Position numbers and translations under genes: made by a program | Part shown: piece after piece, positions 47,752 through 58,673 of the stretch | Layout of the letters: each line of letters starts with the position of its first letter | Position numbering within the stretch: position 1 is the first letter of the stretch | From: Fen-1254 sp963778945 | GTDB taxonomy: Bacteria; Bacteroidota; Ignavibacteria; UBA10030 | Assembly (NCBI GenBank): GCA_963778945.1 | Contig: CAVZWL010000014.1 | Span: 186,001-250,000, forward strand | Length of the DNA stretch: 64,000 nt | Direction of reading: 5' to 3' | Notes under the pieces: model-generated | Databases searched by the model: none | Seen by the model: the letters and a program-made list of their open reading frames with translations, nothing else | Told to the model about the DNA's origin: nothing

Positions 47752-50140
47752 TTATCGATTGCGCCAGGGCGCTGCTTTACAAATCCTGCCGTCGCTTTCT
47801 ATAATACTCGCATGATCCATATCGGTCCGGAATACCACGATCCCATTTTTCCTCAAAGACTTTGAGAACGATGCCTGATGGATGCCCGAACATATTTTTG
47901 CGGCCGACGGAAATCAAAGCCATCGATGGATGAACTTCCTTCAGGAACTCCGGGCCGGTGCTCATATCGCTGCCGTGATGCCCTATTTTTAAAACATCGC
48001 TTTGAAGAAGGGCGCTATACTTCCTTTCCAGCATGTGCTCAATTTCTTCCCCTGCATCGCCTGTAAAAAGAAACGAGGTGTTTCCAAAATAAATTTTCAT
48101 AACAATGGAGCAATCGTTCAAATTTTGCTCCCTGATATTGTGAATGGACGGATTAAGAACGTAGATCCGTTCATCATTGCCGATATACAATTGATCGCCG
48201 GAGCTCACCATCCTTATGGATATCCCCATGCTTTTCAACGAATCGATCAATAACCGAAACTGAATCGGATAAGAATGAAGTAATGGAACAACGATGGTAT
48301 CGATATGAACGTGTTGCGCGACCCGGCGAATTCCCCCGTAATGATCCGCATGCGGATGGGTCAACACTGCGTAGTTCAGTGAAGATATTCCCGTCTCGTT
48401 TGAGATAAGGGGCAATAAATCGATCTCCTGCATCGACAAACCTGTTGGACGGCCCGGCATCGATAAGCAGGCTGCGATGGCCTGGAAATTCCGCCAAAAA
48501 AGCATCGCCCTGTCCGACATCGAAATGCACAAATCCTTGCAAGAAAAGCATGTTCATTGAAAATGTCCATGCAAAGAAAACCATTCGCGGCAATCAGCAC
48601 AGCAATCACTGCATATTTAAGAGTGTTCTTGCGCAAAGCAAAGATTCCGATAATTGCGCAATAATAAATGACAATTGCCGCTACGCCCATCGATGATACG
48701 GCCGAAAAAGCAAAAGGCATTTTCGCCGCCGTTGCCACGAACCAGAGCACAAACCAAAGGAAACAGTCGTTTACTGCCGAATAGTAGGAAGCAAGAGTCA
48801 TAGCTCAACGGAGCTGCCATAATTTCAATAAATCCCAAAATAGTATTCAGCCCGCTGACTGGAACAACAATAATATTCGCGATGCATGATACGAAAGAAA
48901 TTTTCCCGAAATAATATGCCGTAAACGGGAGCGTGCCGATCTGAGCGGCTAACGATACTGCGAAAAGTTTCATCAATTCCCCGGCAAAGGGGTAGTCTCT
49001 GATTTTTACCGGAATTTTCTGCCCGGCATCGATCAGCTTCGGATAGAAATAGATAATCGAACCGACTGCAGCAAACGAAAGCTGGAAACCGACATCATAC
49101 AGCGTGTCAGTGTTCCATAAAAGAAGAAGAAGAGCGGCAATACTTATGGAATTGACAATGTCCGATTTCCGTTCGAAGCATGATCCGAGCAAAACGACAG
49201 CCGCCATAATCGTTGCACGAACGACAGAGGCAGTAGAACCGCTGACAAGCATATAAAGGACCAAACCGGCCAGGCTTGAAAGGGCGGCAAGAATGCGATG
49301 AAACCTGAGTAATTCAAAAATTGAGTAGAGCACTAATGCGACAAAGGCGACATTCTCTCCCGAAACCGCCAATATATGAATCGTTCCAGTATCGATAAAG
49401 GACTGTTTGACATCTTCAGCAAGATCTGCTCTGTATCCAAGTACAATTCCTTTAGAAAACTTGAATAACGCTTTTCATGCAGGCGATCCAGCGTTCTATA
49501 AAAATAATTCTGGGCAGAAGAGACGAACGAGGAAAGAGTGTAGTTCGCTTTTTTTGACATCGGCGATATATGCAGAACTGAGACTACACCGTGAATGTCG
49601 TTTAATTCAAGGTAACGCCCATAATCGAACTCTCCCGGATTGCGTGCCGATGGAAATTGATCAATCGATGCCTGCATACAAATAAAATTTTCATCGGCGC
49701 AGAGGCTGCCCCATTTTTTTTTCTCCCGGAGTCGCAGGACAGCGATGACGTTTCTTTGCTCATACTCCATCACTCCGTTTCGTACGAAGACTGTCAGCTG
49801 CAAAAACATATTGAGTCCGCTCATCTTTGGCGGCAGATTCGGAAATCACCCTGCCATAAAGAATAATTCCTTCATTGATAGATTTCGGATCGAGCCGCAG
49901 GCACCTGGTTTGATCTGCTTGACCGACGTGCAGTGCAAAACCGAAGAGAACGACCGCACTTTGGAGAAGTACGAAGAAAACAGCCGAATCCGGAAATTTC
50001 CATAAACAAAGCAGCATGCCGCCGACTGCGAATGCACATAAGCAATACGCAACGGAAAACGAAAGGAATATTTCGGATGATAATGCAATCCCTGCAGCAA
50101 ACAGCAACACGAGCCGAAATGCCGGTCGTTGATTGAACAT
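47752..50140 (-). CDS. comEC: ComEC/Rec2 DNA-uptake channel protein, several frameshifts
   Basis: ComEC carries DNA across the inner membrane in natural competence. The start at 50140 reads MFNQRPAFRLVLLFAAGIAL; the N-terminal DUF4131 region is followed by the Competence domain (HILAVSGENVAFVALVLYS, GSTASVVRATIMAAVVLLGS, DTLYDVGFQLSFAAVGSIIY) and the C-terminal MBL-like nuclease domain (THPHADHYGGI, VLKIGHHGSDMST). The last stretch reads WDRGI then VVFRTDMDHASII, ending at 47752-47754. Frame changes lie near 49790, 49460, 48820, 48560, 48400 and 47840. About 790 residues after correction. Confidence 0.87.
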
Positions 50141-50158
50141 GATAGTATTATGATCGAA

Positions 50159-51110
50159 TTATGATAGTAGTTGCAACAGTGCCGGCGTAATATCGGTCAA
50201 ATTTCGTATATGGCGCGCAACAGTCCCCTTTTCCCTGCCTGCAAGTATGCAAGGAACCTTATTTCGAGTATGACTTTTTATCGAAAGATCTTCAATATTA
50301 CCATGATCGCTAATCATCAGAAAAAGCGATTGCGATTCGTCGAACTGTTCGAAATATCCGGCAAGAAATTCATCAAGCCGTTCCAGGACATCGACAGCAT
50401 ACTGCATGTTCTGACTATGTCCGGCATGGTCGGTCAGCCAATACTCGAAAACGGAGAGCGTATGGCGCATCGATATCCGGTAACAAATGACGGCCGGCTT
50501 CAAAGGCCGCAATGGGATGAACATCCGGATGTCCCAATTCCGGCCAGTGTGTGCGCAGAAAATCCGCAGAAATTCCATTGTTGTCCGCCAGATCTCGAAC
50601 CGTCAGGAGCGGTATGCCGCTCATCATGCACGCCAATGTGGACACCGTCAGCCTTCGTGTGCCGGATGAAGCATACTGGAAAAATTCTTGAGGAAATGCA
50701 TTCGCATATACTGCAGTGCCTCCTAGATCCTGGACTCTTTTAAAAATATTTTTCAACTGAATAATCGGCCTGAGTACAGAGGGCGGATATGGACCGAAAT
50801 GCCGGCCGAATATTTTTGCTCCGTTGGAACCGGTAAAAATAGCAGTTTGGCCGGTTCCGCTTTGAGGAAGCCCCGGCATTCCGAGCGTTGCATCGACCGG
50901 AATCAGCGTCGAATCCTTTGATGAAAATCGACTATGTCTTTTATGAAATATTTCACCGCCGCAAAGTTTCCGAATCTGAGGAAGATGTGCGCAAAAAAAT
51001 GGGTTGACTGCAGTATCTTTTCTGCCGATTCCGACCCCGTCAACGAAGAGCAGTAACGATATGTTTGGGAGATTTCGTCTTGCCCCCTTGCTGAAGGCTG
51101 TTGAATGCAA
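50159..51110 (-). CDS. Alkaline-phosphatase-superfamily metalloenzyme (phosphomutase-like), one frameshift
   Basis: A protein of about 317 residues with the metal site of the phosphopentomutase/cofactor-independent phosphoglycerate mutase superfamily: LLLFVDGVGIGRKD at the start, GLPQSGTGQTAIFTGSN (the Thr/Ser phosphorylated residue), then EYWLTDHAGHSQN, LFLMISDHGNIED and SHTRNKVPCIL. It is shorter than either named mutase, so the substrate is unknown. The start is probably the TTG at 51110 directly after the dtd stop. The frame changes near 50440-50480 (ALRFRVL to FEYWLTD). It lies 18 bases upstream of comEC. Confidence 0.75.
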
Positions 51111-51574
51111 TCAGGTGTGCTGGGGTTCTTTGCTTTCCAGCATAACGGTTACGGGACCATTATTGACGAGCTTCACATCCATCATCGCCCCAAATTTCCC
51201 CGTTGAAACGCGTTCCGCCCCTATGACGAAGCCGCATTCTATCACAGAACCGGGCATAAAGCTTTTCTGCATCTTCCGAAGACGCGGCATCCGAATATCC
51301 CGGGCGATTGCCTTTTCTTGTATTTGCGTATAATGTAAACTGAGAAACGATCATAACCGATCCTTGGTTTTCGATAACCGACAGATTCATTTTTCCCGCA
51401 CTGTCATCGAATATTCTCATAGCGCTGCATCGTTCGGCCAAATAATCTGCATCGCTCTCAGTATCGTCCTTTCCGATGCCGAGAAATATCAGGAGTCCGC
51501 CCGGAATTGCGCTGTAGGACTTTTCCGTCGATTTCTACTCCGCATCCTTTCACTCTTTGCAAAAGCGCTCGCAT
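51111..51574 (-). CDS. dtd: D-aminoacyl-tRNA deacylase, frameshifted
   Basis: DTD hydrolyses D-aminoacyl-tRNA. The start at 51574 reads MRALLQRVKGCGVEIDGKVL. The catalytic patch is MIVSQFTLYANTRKGNRPGY (SQxT motif with the active Thr), and the tail reads VSTGKFGAMMDVKLVNNGPV (the GP-type motif here is NNGPVT). Pieces lie in different frames with breaks near 51520, 51455 and 51240. The TGA at 51111-51113 abuts the next gene. About 152 residues, standard. Confidence 0.87.
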
Positions 51575-51579
51575 AGGCA

Positions 51580-52505
51580 TCAATTGATCGAGAAAAATAC
51601 GCCCGTCAAAGAGGCGGTTTTTCGGTATCCGCAAAGAACTCGCGGGACATTTTGCAAATCTTTTATGATTGAGATTTCTCGAAAAGCCGATTGATTCAAT
51701 ATTTTTTGAACACTCTCTGCCTGGCCGCAGCCGACCTCGACCATGACAATACCGTCATCCGTTAATAGATCCGAAGATATTTCTGCAATTCGTTTATAAA
51801 ACGTCAGTCCGTCGGCGTGATCCGTCACTGCTTCATGTGGTTCAAATTGGAATATTTCCGGCTGAAGGGTCCTCCATTCTTGCTCCGCTACATAAGGCGG
51901 ATTGCTCACGAGGAATTCGTATTTTTTTGTTTTTATAATATCAATAGATCGAAAAACATCCGCATGAATAAAATCTATTCGATCCTCTACATGATGAAAC
52001 AGCGCATTTTCACGTGCAATGCCAAGGGCTGTTTCGCTGATATCGACAGTCGTGATATATGCATTTTTGATATACTTTGCAATGGAAACTGCAATATTTC
52101 CGCTTCCAGTTCCGATTTCTAAGACATCAATTCTCTTTTCGCGTAAAAGATTTTTGCATTCGAGAACAAACTGTTCAATTAACGTTTCAGTCTCGGGACG
52201 CGGAATAAGCACTCCCGGTTTGACGGAAAATTGTAATCCCATAAAATTCGTGGTGCCTACAATATACTGCAGCGGTTCATGCTGCAGACGCCGCTCGAAG
52301 AACGATCTGAAGAGTGCAACTTCATGAACGTGAAGCGGTTTGTCAAAATTCGTATAGATTTGGATACGCTGCAATTGCAATGCATGGGCAAGAAGCAACT
52401 CTGCGTTTAACCGCGTCTCATCGAAACCCTTGTTCCGCAAGGTACTGCATGGCGGATTGCATTAATTCCCTGTACTGTCCATGTCTGTTTTTTTCCCTCG
52501 ATCAT
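51580..52505 (-). CDS. prmC: Peptide chain release factor glutamine methyltransferase, two frameshifts near the N-terminus
   Basis: PrmC methylates the GGQ Gln of RF1/RF2. The conserved body has GVLIPRPETETLIE, VLEIGTGSGNIAVSIAKYIK (SAM site) and FLVSNPPYVAEQEW (NPPY). The N-terminal helical domain reads TWTVQ-ELMQSAMQYLAEQ-GFDETRLNAELLLAHAL when two extra G residues are removed from GGG runs near 52478 and 52440. The ATG at 52505 is then the natural start. The stop overlaps the region just before dtd. About 307 residues, slightly long because of the N-terminus. Confidence 0.92.
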
Positions 52506-52514
52506 AGGACCCGG

Positions 52515-53044
52515 CTATTTCTTCCTTTTCTTGGAATTCCTTACAGCTGTTTTTTTCTTAGGAAGGGATTTCTTTTTCTTCATGCTTTTTTTCTTTTGGA
52601 CGATCTTCTTCCGCACGGACTTTCTTTGTTTTTTTCTTCACAATGATTTTTTTCTTCTCTGCCTGGCTTATGAAAGAACGATGACGTATGCTTGCAACGT
52701 CCTCCTCTTCCTCTGGAAGCGGGGCTTCAACTTCCGGGCACTGCGGGGATCGACCTGAGCCGGACTCGATCTTCAGGGAAAAAACCGAGATGCTCCATTT
52801 CTTCGCCTTCCAGATCTCCTTCCGCCAATTCCACTTCCGATATTTCGTTTTCATTATGTGCGGGGATGATTTGGAAGCGTTTATCCGCATCAAGCAGCGC
52901 CGTAAAATCGGGCAAAGATGCGATTTCGAATTGTTCGGCTTTTGCAAGCCGCGCAACATCTTCCCATACTTTCCTTACCGGCAGTAAGGGATCCTTTTGC
53001 GCTCGAATAAATATTTCTGCTTCGTTAAGACTTCTTTCGTACAC
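52515..53044 (-). CDS. Hypothetical protein with Lys/Glu-rich tail, frameshifted
   Basis: Not assigned to a family. It starts MYERSLNEAEIFIRAQKDPL at 53044, and the N-terminal 100 residues look folded (VRKVWEDVARLAKAEQ, LPDFTALLDADKRFQII). After a break near 52745 an acidic stretch (APLPEEEEDVASIRHR) and a strongly basic, low-complexity tail (KKKIIVKKKTKKV, RPKEKKHEEKE) follow. A further shift near 52560 gives TAVRNSKKRKK before a TAG at 52515-52517. The basic tail suggests nucleic-acid or ribosome binding, as an inference only. It is ten bases upstream of prmC. Confidence 0.6.
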
Positions 53045-53198
53045 GGAACATTCCTCCTCGCAATTTTTTGTTGAATAATTTATTCCCTCTGGAGAATGTA
53101 AAATTATTTCGAAGAAATCGCAAGCACCTGATATTTTTCAAAATCCGAGGTGCGGCGGAGGGTCGTCCCCGGTCCGTATCGTCTGAATGAATCTGCTA

Positions 53199-54459
53199 CT
53201 ACCGTGTTTCCGGCTCTTGCAGCCGGGCCAGCCGCAGGCGGGGCTCCTTGGCGTTCCAGAGCAAGAAAAGGCCGATGCATCCGAAGAAAAAGGAAGCTGC
53301 AAAGACGGCCCGATAGCCGTACAGGGTGCTTAACCAACCTGCAGCAATATTCATCAAATAAAAAGGCGCAAGCCAGGCGTTCATGATCCCTATATAGAGC
53401 GCCCTTTCATCGGCAGGGGCGCAGTCCACCGCATAATGATATCTCAGCATGGTTTCCGGCCCCAAATTCACGCCCATCAGGAAGAACGCAAAACAGATGA
53501 ACACAAAAGCAGGCATCCAGAGAAAAAGGACGGTCGCAAGAACCAGCGACCCGCCAGAAACCATCAATGCTATTCGGCTCCCCCTGCCGTCGGAAAGCCA
53601 TCCAAGTACGGCGCCGCTCACGATCTGTCCAAAGACAGTAATAACGGTAAAAACGCCGACAAAGGATTCGTTTAAAGAATATTTTTGCATCGCCGAAACT
53701 GTAAAAAACGCAAAGGAAGTGAAGCTCAATGTTAAAAAAGCAGCAGAATACAAAAACATTCGGAAGGCAGAATTTTTCCGGACAATCAGAATGGTCTTTG
53801 CTATCAATTCTCGTACAGGAACCGGATGCACCCTCGTGGATTCGTTTTCCTCGCTGATAGAGCGCTGCGCAGCCAAAGAACCCATCTGCAGAAGAAATGC
53901 AAGAATGAAGACACAAACATAACTCCAGGGAAACACGAAAAGAACCGAGCAGAAGAGTCAGAATAAACCCGTTCATGATTCCAATTGCTGCGCCCAGCGA
54001 GTTTCTCAGTCCGAGCAATTTTCCGAAATGCGCCGGAGAATTTGTTTTCGCAATAAATTCCGTCCAGAGAGGAGAAACAGATCCGGAGAGGATCTGGCTC
54101 ATGGCATAGAGACAAAAAACAAAGATGAGCGCAAGAGACGGATGAGTAACGCCTAAAAAACCGATCGTCAGAGCAAGCATAAAGATATGCATGCGTTGAA
54201 TCAGGCCGCCTCCAAGAACGAACGGTTTGCGGTAGCGAGCTTTGGCAAAATAATTTGCGCTTAAAAGCTGGGGAATAAAATATGCCAGGTAGACAATGAC
54301 CGGAATCGCACCGAGCGCCAGATCGCCTCCGCCCAAACGTTTGACGAGAACAGGAAACATTGTCTGCGGCGAAAGGAACGACGTGGTACTGATATACAAC
54401 GCTCCCTCAATCAAATGCTGCTTAAAATTATGCCTGTCAATTTCAGAAGTGAATTCCAT
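53199..54459 (-). CDS. Major facilitator superfamily transporter, one frameshift
   Basis: A 12-helix MFS permease. The ATG at 54459 gives MEFTSEIDRHNFKQHLIEGA; the open frame continues to 54558, but that extension is less typical. Visible MFS features include helices around IPVIVYLAYFIPQLLS and LGLRNSLGAAIGIMNGFILT, the A-like loop GWLSDGRGSRIALMVSGG between helices 8 and 9, and the C-terminal AAGWLSTLYGYRAVFAASF. The frame changes near 53935, joining the two six-helix halves. The substrate is unknown. Confidence 0.85.
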
Positions 54460-54576
54460 GTGTTTTGCATTTAAATATTCAACGACTGCGTTATGAACTG
54501 AAAGTTGCACAATGCGAAGGATAAAGAAAAAGGTCACATATGTGACCTTCGATGTCATGCTTTATGATGGTGTCGT

Positions 54577-54984
54577 TCATTTTTTCTTCAACTGGGCGGC
54601 AAAAAGTTGTGCTACTTTTTCGATGTCATATCCGACTTTTGGCAAATAAATTCCGCCGTGCTTTTCCACCATCGCCTTCAGAGTATCATAAGCATCCGCA
54701 CTGCAGAAAAAAGTCGGTGTGTTTTTATTCACTCCCTCTTTTTTGGCAAGCTGGAGCAAGGCAATTCCGGGAAGATGTCCTTTCAGATGTACATCTTTGA
54801 AATCATTATCCAGAATGATCAGTTGAAATTGTTCATTTTTGATTTTTTCCCACGTTTCACCGCTTGTTGCGGTTTCTACGATTGCAATTTCATCTTCCAG
54901 AATAGCCGTTGCGACTTCGAGCGCAAATCCGTGAGATTTCCGCTGTCCTTCATCATCATCTGCGACCAAAACTCTATAGGGCAT
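54577..54984 (-). CDS. Stand-alone response-regulator receiver domain
   Basis: A 135-residue single REC domain without an output domain. The acidic pocket is VADDDEGQR, the phospho-acceptor Asp lies in LIILDNDF near residue 58, and the conserved Lys in YLPKVGYD near 116. The fourth-strand position reads FFCSADAYD, with Ser in place of Thr. It may act as a CheY/Spo0F-like shuttle; no kinase gene is adjacent. The frame is intact. Confidence 0.8.
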   Translation of the reverse strand: MPYRVLVADDDEGQRKSHGFALEVATAILEDEIAIVETATSGETWEKIKNEQFQLIILDNDFKDVHLKGHLPGIALLQLAKKEGVNKNTPTFFCSADAYDTLKAMVEKHGGIYLPKVGYDIEKVAQLFAAQLKKK

Positions 54985-55053
54985 TTTTCCGAAGTTCCTT
55001 ACAATTTCTTTTCAATTCTACAAACTTTTCAGTGTAAAAACAACAGAGACGAA

Positions 55054-56813
55054 TTATAGGCCGCTCTGATAGACCATTTTTCCGCCGAGAACCGTCGTGA
55101 CAACCTTCGTATTCGGAATTTCTTGAACCGGAATGGTCATAATATCGGCAGAGAGTACGACAAAATCGGCCAGCATTCCCGAACGTAAAGCTCCTTTCAT
55201 ATCTTCTTCAAAAGATGCGTAAGCGGCCCAGCGAGTGAAACTCTTGACGGCTTCCTCGCGCGTCATGCGTTCCGAGCCGTACCACCCGTTCTCAAAGGCA
55301 GCAGTATCGCAAAATGCCTTCCTGCGATAACTGAAAGTTATTGCGGACATCCTGTGCGTTACGGGGCAGACCATGAAGGTCCTGCCGCGTACATGCGGCA
55401 GTAGATGCCATAAAGCGGATTTGGACTTTCCACTGGAAAATCGGATCCGCCTGGTATTATCACATCGGTATTGAGCAGCGACCTCCATACAAACGCGTTA
55501 CGGATTCGTTTGCTGCCAAGCCGCGCCTCGGCCCAAAACATGTCCGAAATGCATTGAACCGGCTGCATACTCGGCAGTACTCCAAGTTTTTTAAACCGCG
55601 GGATGTCTTCTTCTGAAAGCACCTGTCCGCATGCTCGACACGAAGCCGGAGATCGTCAAGCGGGTGCTGAAGCGTTATATTTTCATAAACATCGAGTATC
55701 ATATGATTTGCACGATCGCCGATTGCATGCGTACAAACCTGATATCCGCGGTCGACCGCTTCCTGAACAAGCTGCTTCAGTTCTTCAGCAGAGAGCAGCG
55801 TTATACCGCGGTTTGCTGCATCATCGGAGTATGGCTCAACAAGCGCAGCTCCGCGAGAACCGAGCGCACCGTCGACGTACAGTTTGAAAGCGCGAACAGT
55901 CAGTCTGCGATCGCCATAATCCCGGATCATCCGATGCTGCTTGAAATAGTCCCATGTTTCTCCCGGCCCATCGATGCACGAATAGACGCGAAGTGGAAAA
56001 ATATTTTCATCAATGAGCTTTTGGTATAAATTGAATTGCCGAAGATCGAGTTCCATTTCCTGGACGCTGGTCAATCCGAAGGAATTGCATTCCTTTGTCG
56101 CTGCACGGACGGCCTGCCGCATTTCATCATCCGAAGGTTCTGGAATAAATTTATATACCAGGTCCATTGCAGCATCAACGAGCACGCCTGTCGGATAACC
56201 TTTTTTGTCCCGGATAATCCTCCCTCCCGGCGGATCGGCTGTTGTCGGTGTGATATTTGCAAGCGCAAGAGCTTTTTGATTAAGCCAGCATGCATGGCCG
56301 TCAATACGCATTAAAAAAACGGGGTTTCCCGAAGTCAGAATATCGAGGGATGCATGTGTTGGAAGACTTTTTTTCGGCCACGAATTTTCATCCCACCCCC
56401 GCCCTCGGATCCATTGCCCGACTATGAAGTGCGCCTGCCTTCCGTCCGACTATGGCAGCGGCTTCTTCTTCGCTTCCAGCTTCGTCTAAATCGACGGTCA
56501 TCCGCGCAAGGCCCATGCCTAACAGATGACAATGAGCATCGATAAACCCCGGGAGCACAGTTTTCCCTTGAAGGTCGATTATATATTTCGCTTTGAATTT
56601 TCTCCTGATATATTCCTGAGAGCCCACGCCGGCAATATGATCTCCGCTGACGGCGATCGCATCGGCAATAGTATTTTGATCGTCCATCGTATAAAATCGG
56701 CCGTTCACATAGAGAGTATCCGCTCGTTGAGGCATATAGTATACAAACAGGAAGGTAAAAAATGCAGTTCCTAAAACTAAAAGAAAGAAAATTTTTATCG
56801 GACTTTCCGTCAT
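55054..56813 (-). CDS. Amidohydrolase family 3 (YtcJ-like), several frameshifts
   Basis: A metal-dependent amidohydrolase, possibly membrane-anchored by an N-terminal hydrophobic segment (IKIFFLLVLGTAFFTFLFV). Features in order: GRFYTMDDQNTIADAIAVSG, GKTVLPGFIDAHCHLLGMG (HxH metal site), MRIDGHACWLNQKAL, AVDRGYQVCTHAIGDRANHM, RVEHADRCF and the C-terminal SGMLADFVVLSADIMTIPV. Frame changes lie near 56400, 55620, 55475 and 55380. Total about 585 residues. Family 3 includes N-substituted formamide hydrolases, but the substrate here is unknown. Confidence 0.84.
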
Positions 56814-56975
56814 GAATTCTTGATTCTCATCTTATCCGCATCCGCGTTCCGCAGGAAGCATGGAAGAATGCGTTCTGTTCCATAAAAGTCTAAAGGCATG
56901 CATGAAGAGAGCCTGATGCAGTATACAAAATATTTCTATAATAATTAAGAAGGATCCTGTTTTTCGGGCAGCGTA

Positions 56976-58097
56976 TTACAGTCCGAGCTTGTTCAGGATC
57001 TCATCGACGGCAAGATCTATACCCTTGCGGTACTTGCGTATGGATTCTGTTGTGCTGGAAAAATAGCCGCCCATTTGAATTGGAACGACATTTCTCGGAA
57101 GCTTGTCTTTGCACTCAATGCGACCGGCAATGAGAAATATCTTTTTCTTTTGCCTGCTTGCTTCTTTAAGAACGACTCTTGCCGCTTTATCCAGATTGCT
57201 TTGACGATCGTATCTTCCTTCCCCTGTTATAACGATGTCGGCAGCGCCGATGACAGACGATAATTTCATTGTTCTCTTGAGGAAGTCCGCCGACTGTACA
57301 ATACGCATTTTGGATAAAAGAGAGAGACCAAGTCCCAGACCGCCTCCGGCACCGAGGTTCTTTCCTGAATACACGAGAGCATAATGCTGCTTGAGAATAC
57401 GGAGAACATTTTTTGTTCCTTCTTCAAGAATCCTCGCTTCTTTGTCACTTGCTCCTTTTTGCCGTGAAAATAATCGAGCGGGGCCGTCGGCTCCTGTCAG
57501 CGGAACCGACACATCGAGAATGACCTCAATCTTCACATTAGATTTTTTCGGCAAAACAATCGATTCAGCTTTGATGAAGTTCTCCGGATAAACCGGCAGC
57601 GAATTTCCGCAGTCGTCTAATATTTTCAGACCAAAAATAGAACACAATCCCAGGCCCAGATCATTTGTTGCTGTTCCCCCGATCCCGATAATTATTTTTT
57701 CTACAGGCAGAGATCCGGAGTCATTCCCTTTCATGACGATTTGGAGCAATTCCCCCAGAACACCTGAATTCATCTTCATCGGTTTTCTATAACGCGGGGG
57801 AACATCGTTCAAGCCGATCACTGAAGCGGACTCGATATACACTTTGTATGTATTTTTATCATATCCGATCTTTATTTTTTTTCTCCTGCCGTTGAAACAA
57901 TTATGGATACTCAGGGGAATAAGTTCAAGCCCGAATTGTCTTGTGCATACATCGAGAAATCCATCCCCGCCGTCGGAGACAGGATAAATAGTCAGGTCTG
58001 CCAGGCCGCGTTTTTGAAGAGCGCGCGCAATAAGTCCGGCAATATGAGTAGAGGAGGCGCATTCTTTAAAACTATTCGGAGCTATGATAATATTCAT
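56976..58097 (-). CDS. Glycerate 2-kinase, GarK/GlxK type
   Basis: A 373-residue glycerate kinase of the GarK/GlxK family (type II). It begins MNIIIAPNSFKECASSTHIA, then YPVSDGGDGFLDV near residue 42, EKIIIGIGGTATNDLGLGL near 138, LTGADGPARLFSRQKGAS near 209 and DIVITGEGRYDRQSN near 299, all characteristic. The product, 2-phosphoglycerate, enters glycolysis. A GGCAGGTGA element precedes the ATG. The upstream accessory region on its right is AT-rich. Confidence 0.92.
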   Translation of the reverse strand: MNIIIAPNSFKECASSTHIAGLIARALQKRGLADLTIYPVSDGGDGFLDVCTRQFGLELIPLSIHNCFNGRRKKIKIGYDKNTYKVYIESASVIGLNDVPPRYRKPMKMNSGVLGELLQIVMKGNDSGSLPVEKIIIGIGGTATNDLGLGLCSIFGLKILDDCGNSLPVYPENFIKAESIVLPKKSNVKIEVILDVSVPLTGADGPARLFSRQKGASDKEARILEEGTKNVLRILKQHYALVYSGKNLGAGGGLGLGLSLLSKMRIVQSADFLKRTMKLSSVIGAADIVITGEGRYDRQSNLDKAARVVLKEASRQKKKIFLIAGRIECKDKLPRNVVPIQMGGYFSSTTESIRKYRKGIDLAVDEILNKLGL

Positions 58098-58350
58098 TCG
58101 TCACCTGCCGCTCTATGGACAGATCGGACTATTTTTCGATAATCGAATCATGAACATCGACGCGAATTATTTTATTCTGAGGTATTCATACAACATTGCG
58201 AGTCTTTATCGACTATTCATATATTTGTATTTTTAGCATTGTTTAAATTCCTTCACCTGTCCATTTTATGCCCCTTTTAACCATCTTTTAATTCACAACG
58301 ACCTCAGGCTCGGTAAATCCGATACAACAGCCATTGAAGTATTGCCGGAT

Positions 58351-58673
58351 TCATAACTTTGCAACGAATTTAATACAATCGCTTGTATTTCTTTTTTTGT
58401 GACTATTGAATGGATCAAAATAATAATCATATACGATAGATATAATTATGAAAACCACCATAGTAAAGAAAAGCCATTGAAGCAAGGAATCTTCTTGTTT
58501 GGTTAAATATACTATTGTGCGATGTACATTATGGCTATAATCCTGCCAAACTCAGGTTGTTTTACTCGAGATTGAGTATATGCAAAGTCAAGATCAAAAT
58601 ATACCAAAGAGCCGAGAAATATAAATGTTATACATATATTTACCACGCCAATAATAGCTTTGATATGTTTCAT
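58351..58673 (-). CDS. Small two-helix membrane protein, frameshifted, unknown
   Basis: Not in any family I recognise. From an ATG at 58673 the reading is MKHIKAIIGVVNICITFIFL (helix 1), then FDLDFAYTQSRVKQPEFG and IIAIMYIA. After a one-base shift near 58520 it continues with TIVYLTKQEDSLLQWLFFTM, a second hydrophobic segment (VVFIIISIVYDYYF) and a basic tail SHKKRNTSD, ending at a TGA at 58351-58353. Corrected length is about 106 residues. The two helices and the coherent topology argue that it is real, but the shift hides it from simple ORF calling. Confidence 0.5.

Noticed and set aside
53100..53160. Hairpin GCACCT/AGGTGC as a terminator for the MFS gene's upstream neighbour
   Set aside because: The stem is only six pairs with an 18-base loop and no U run follows.
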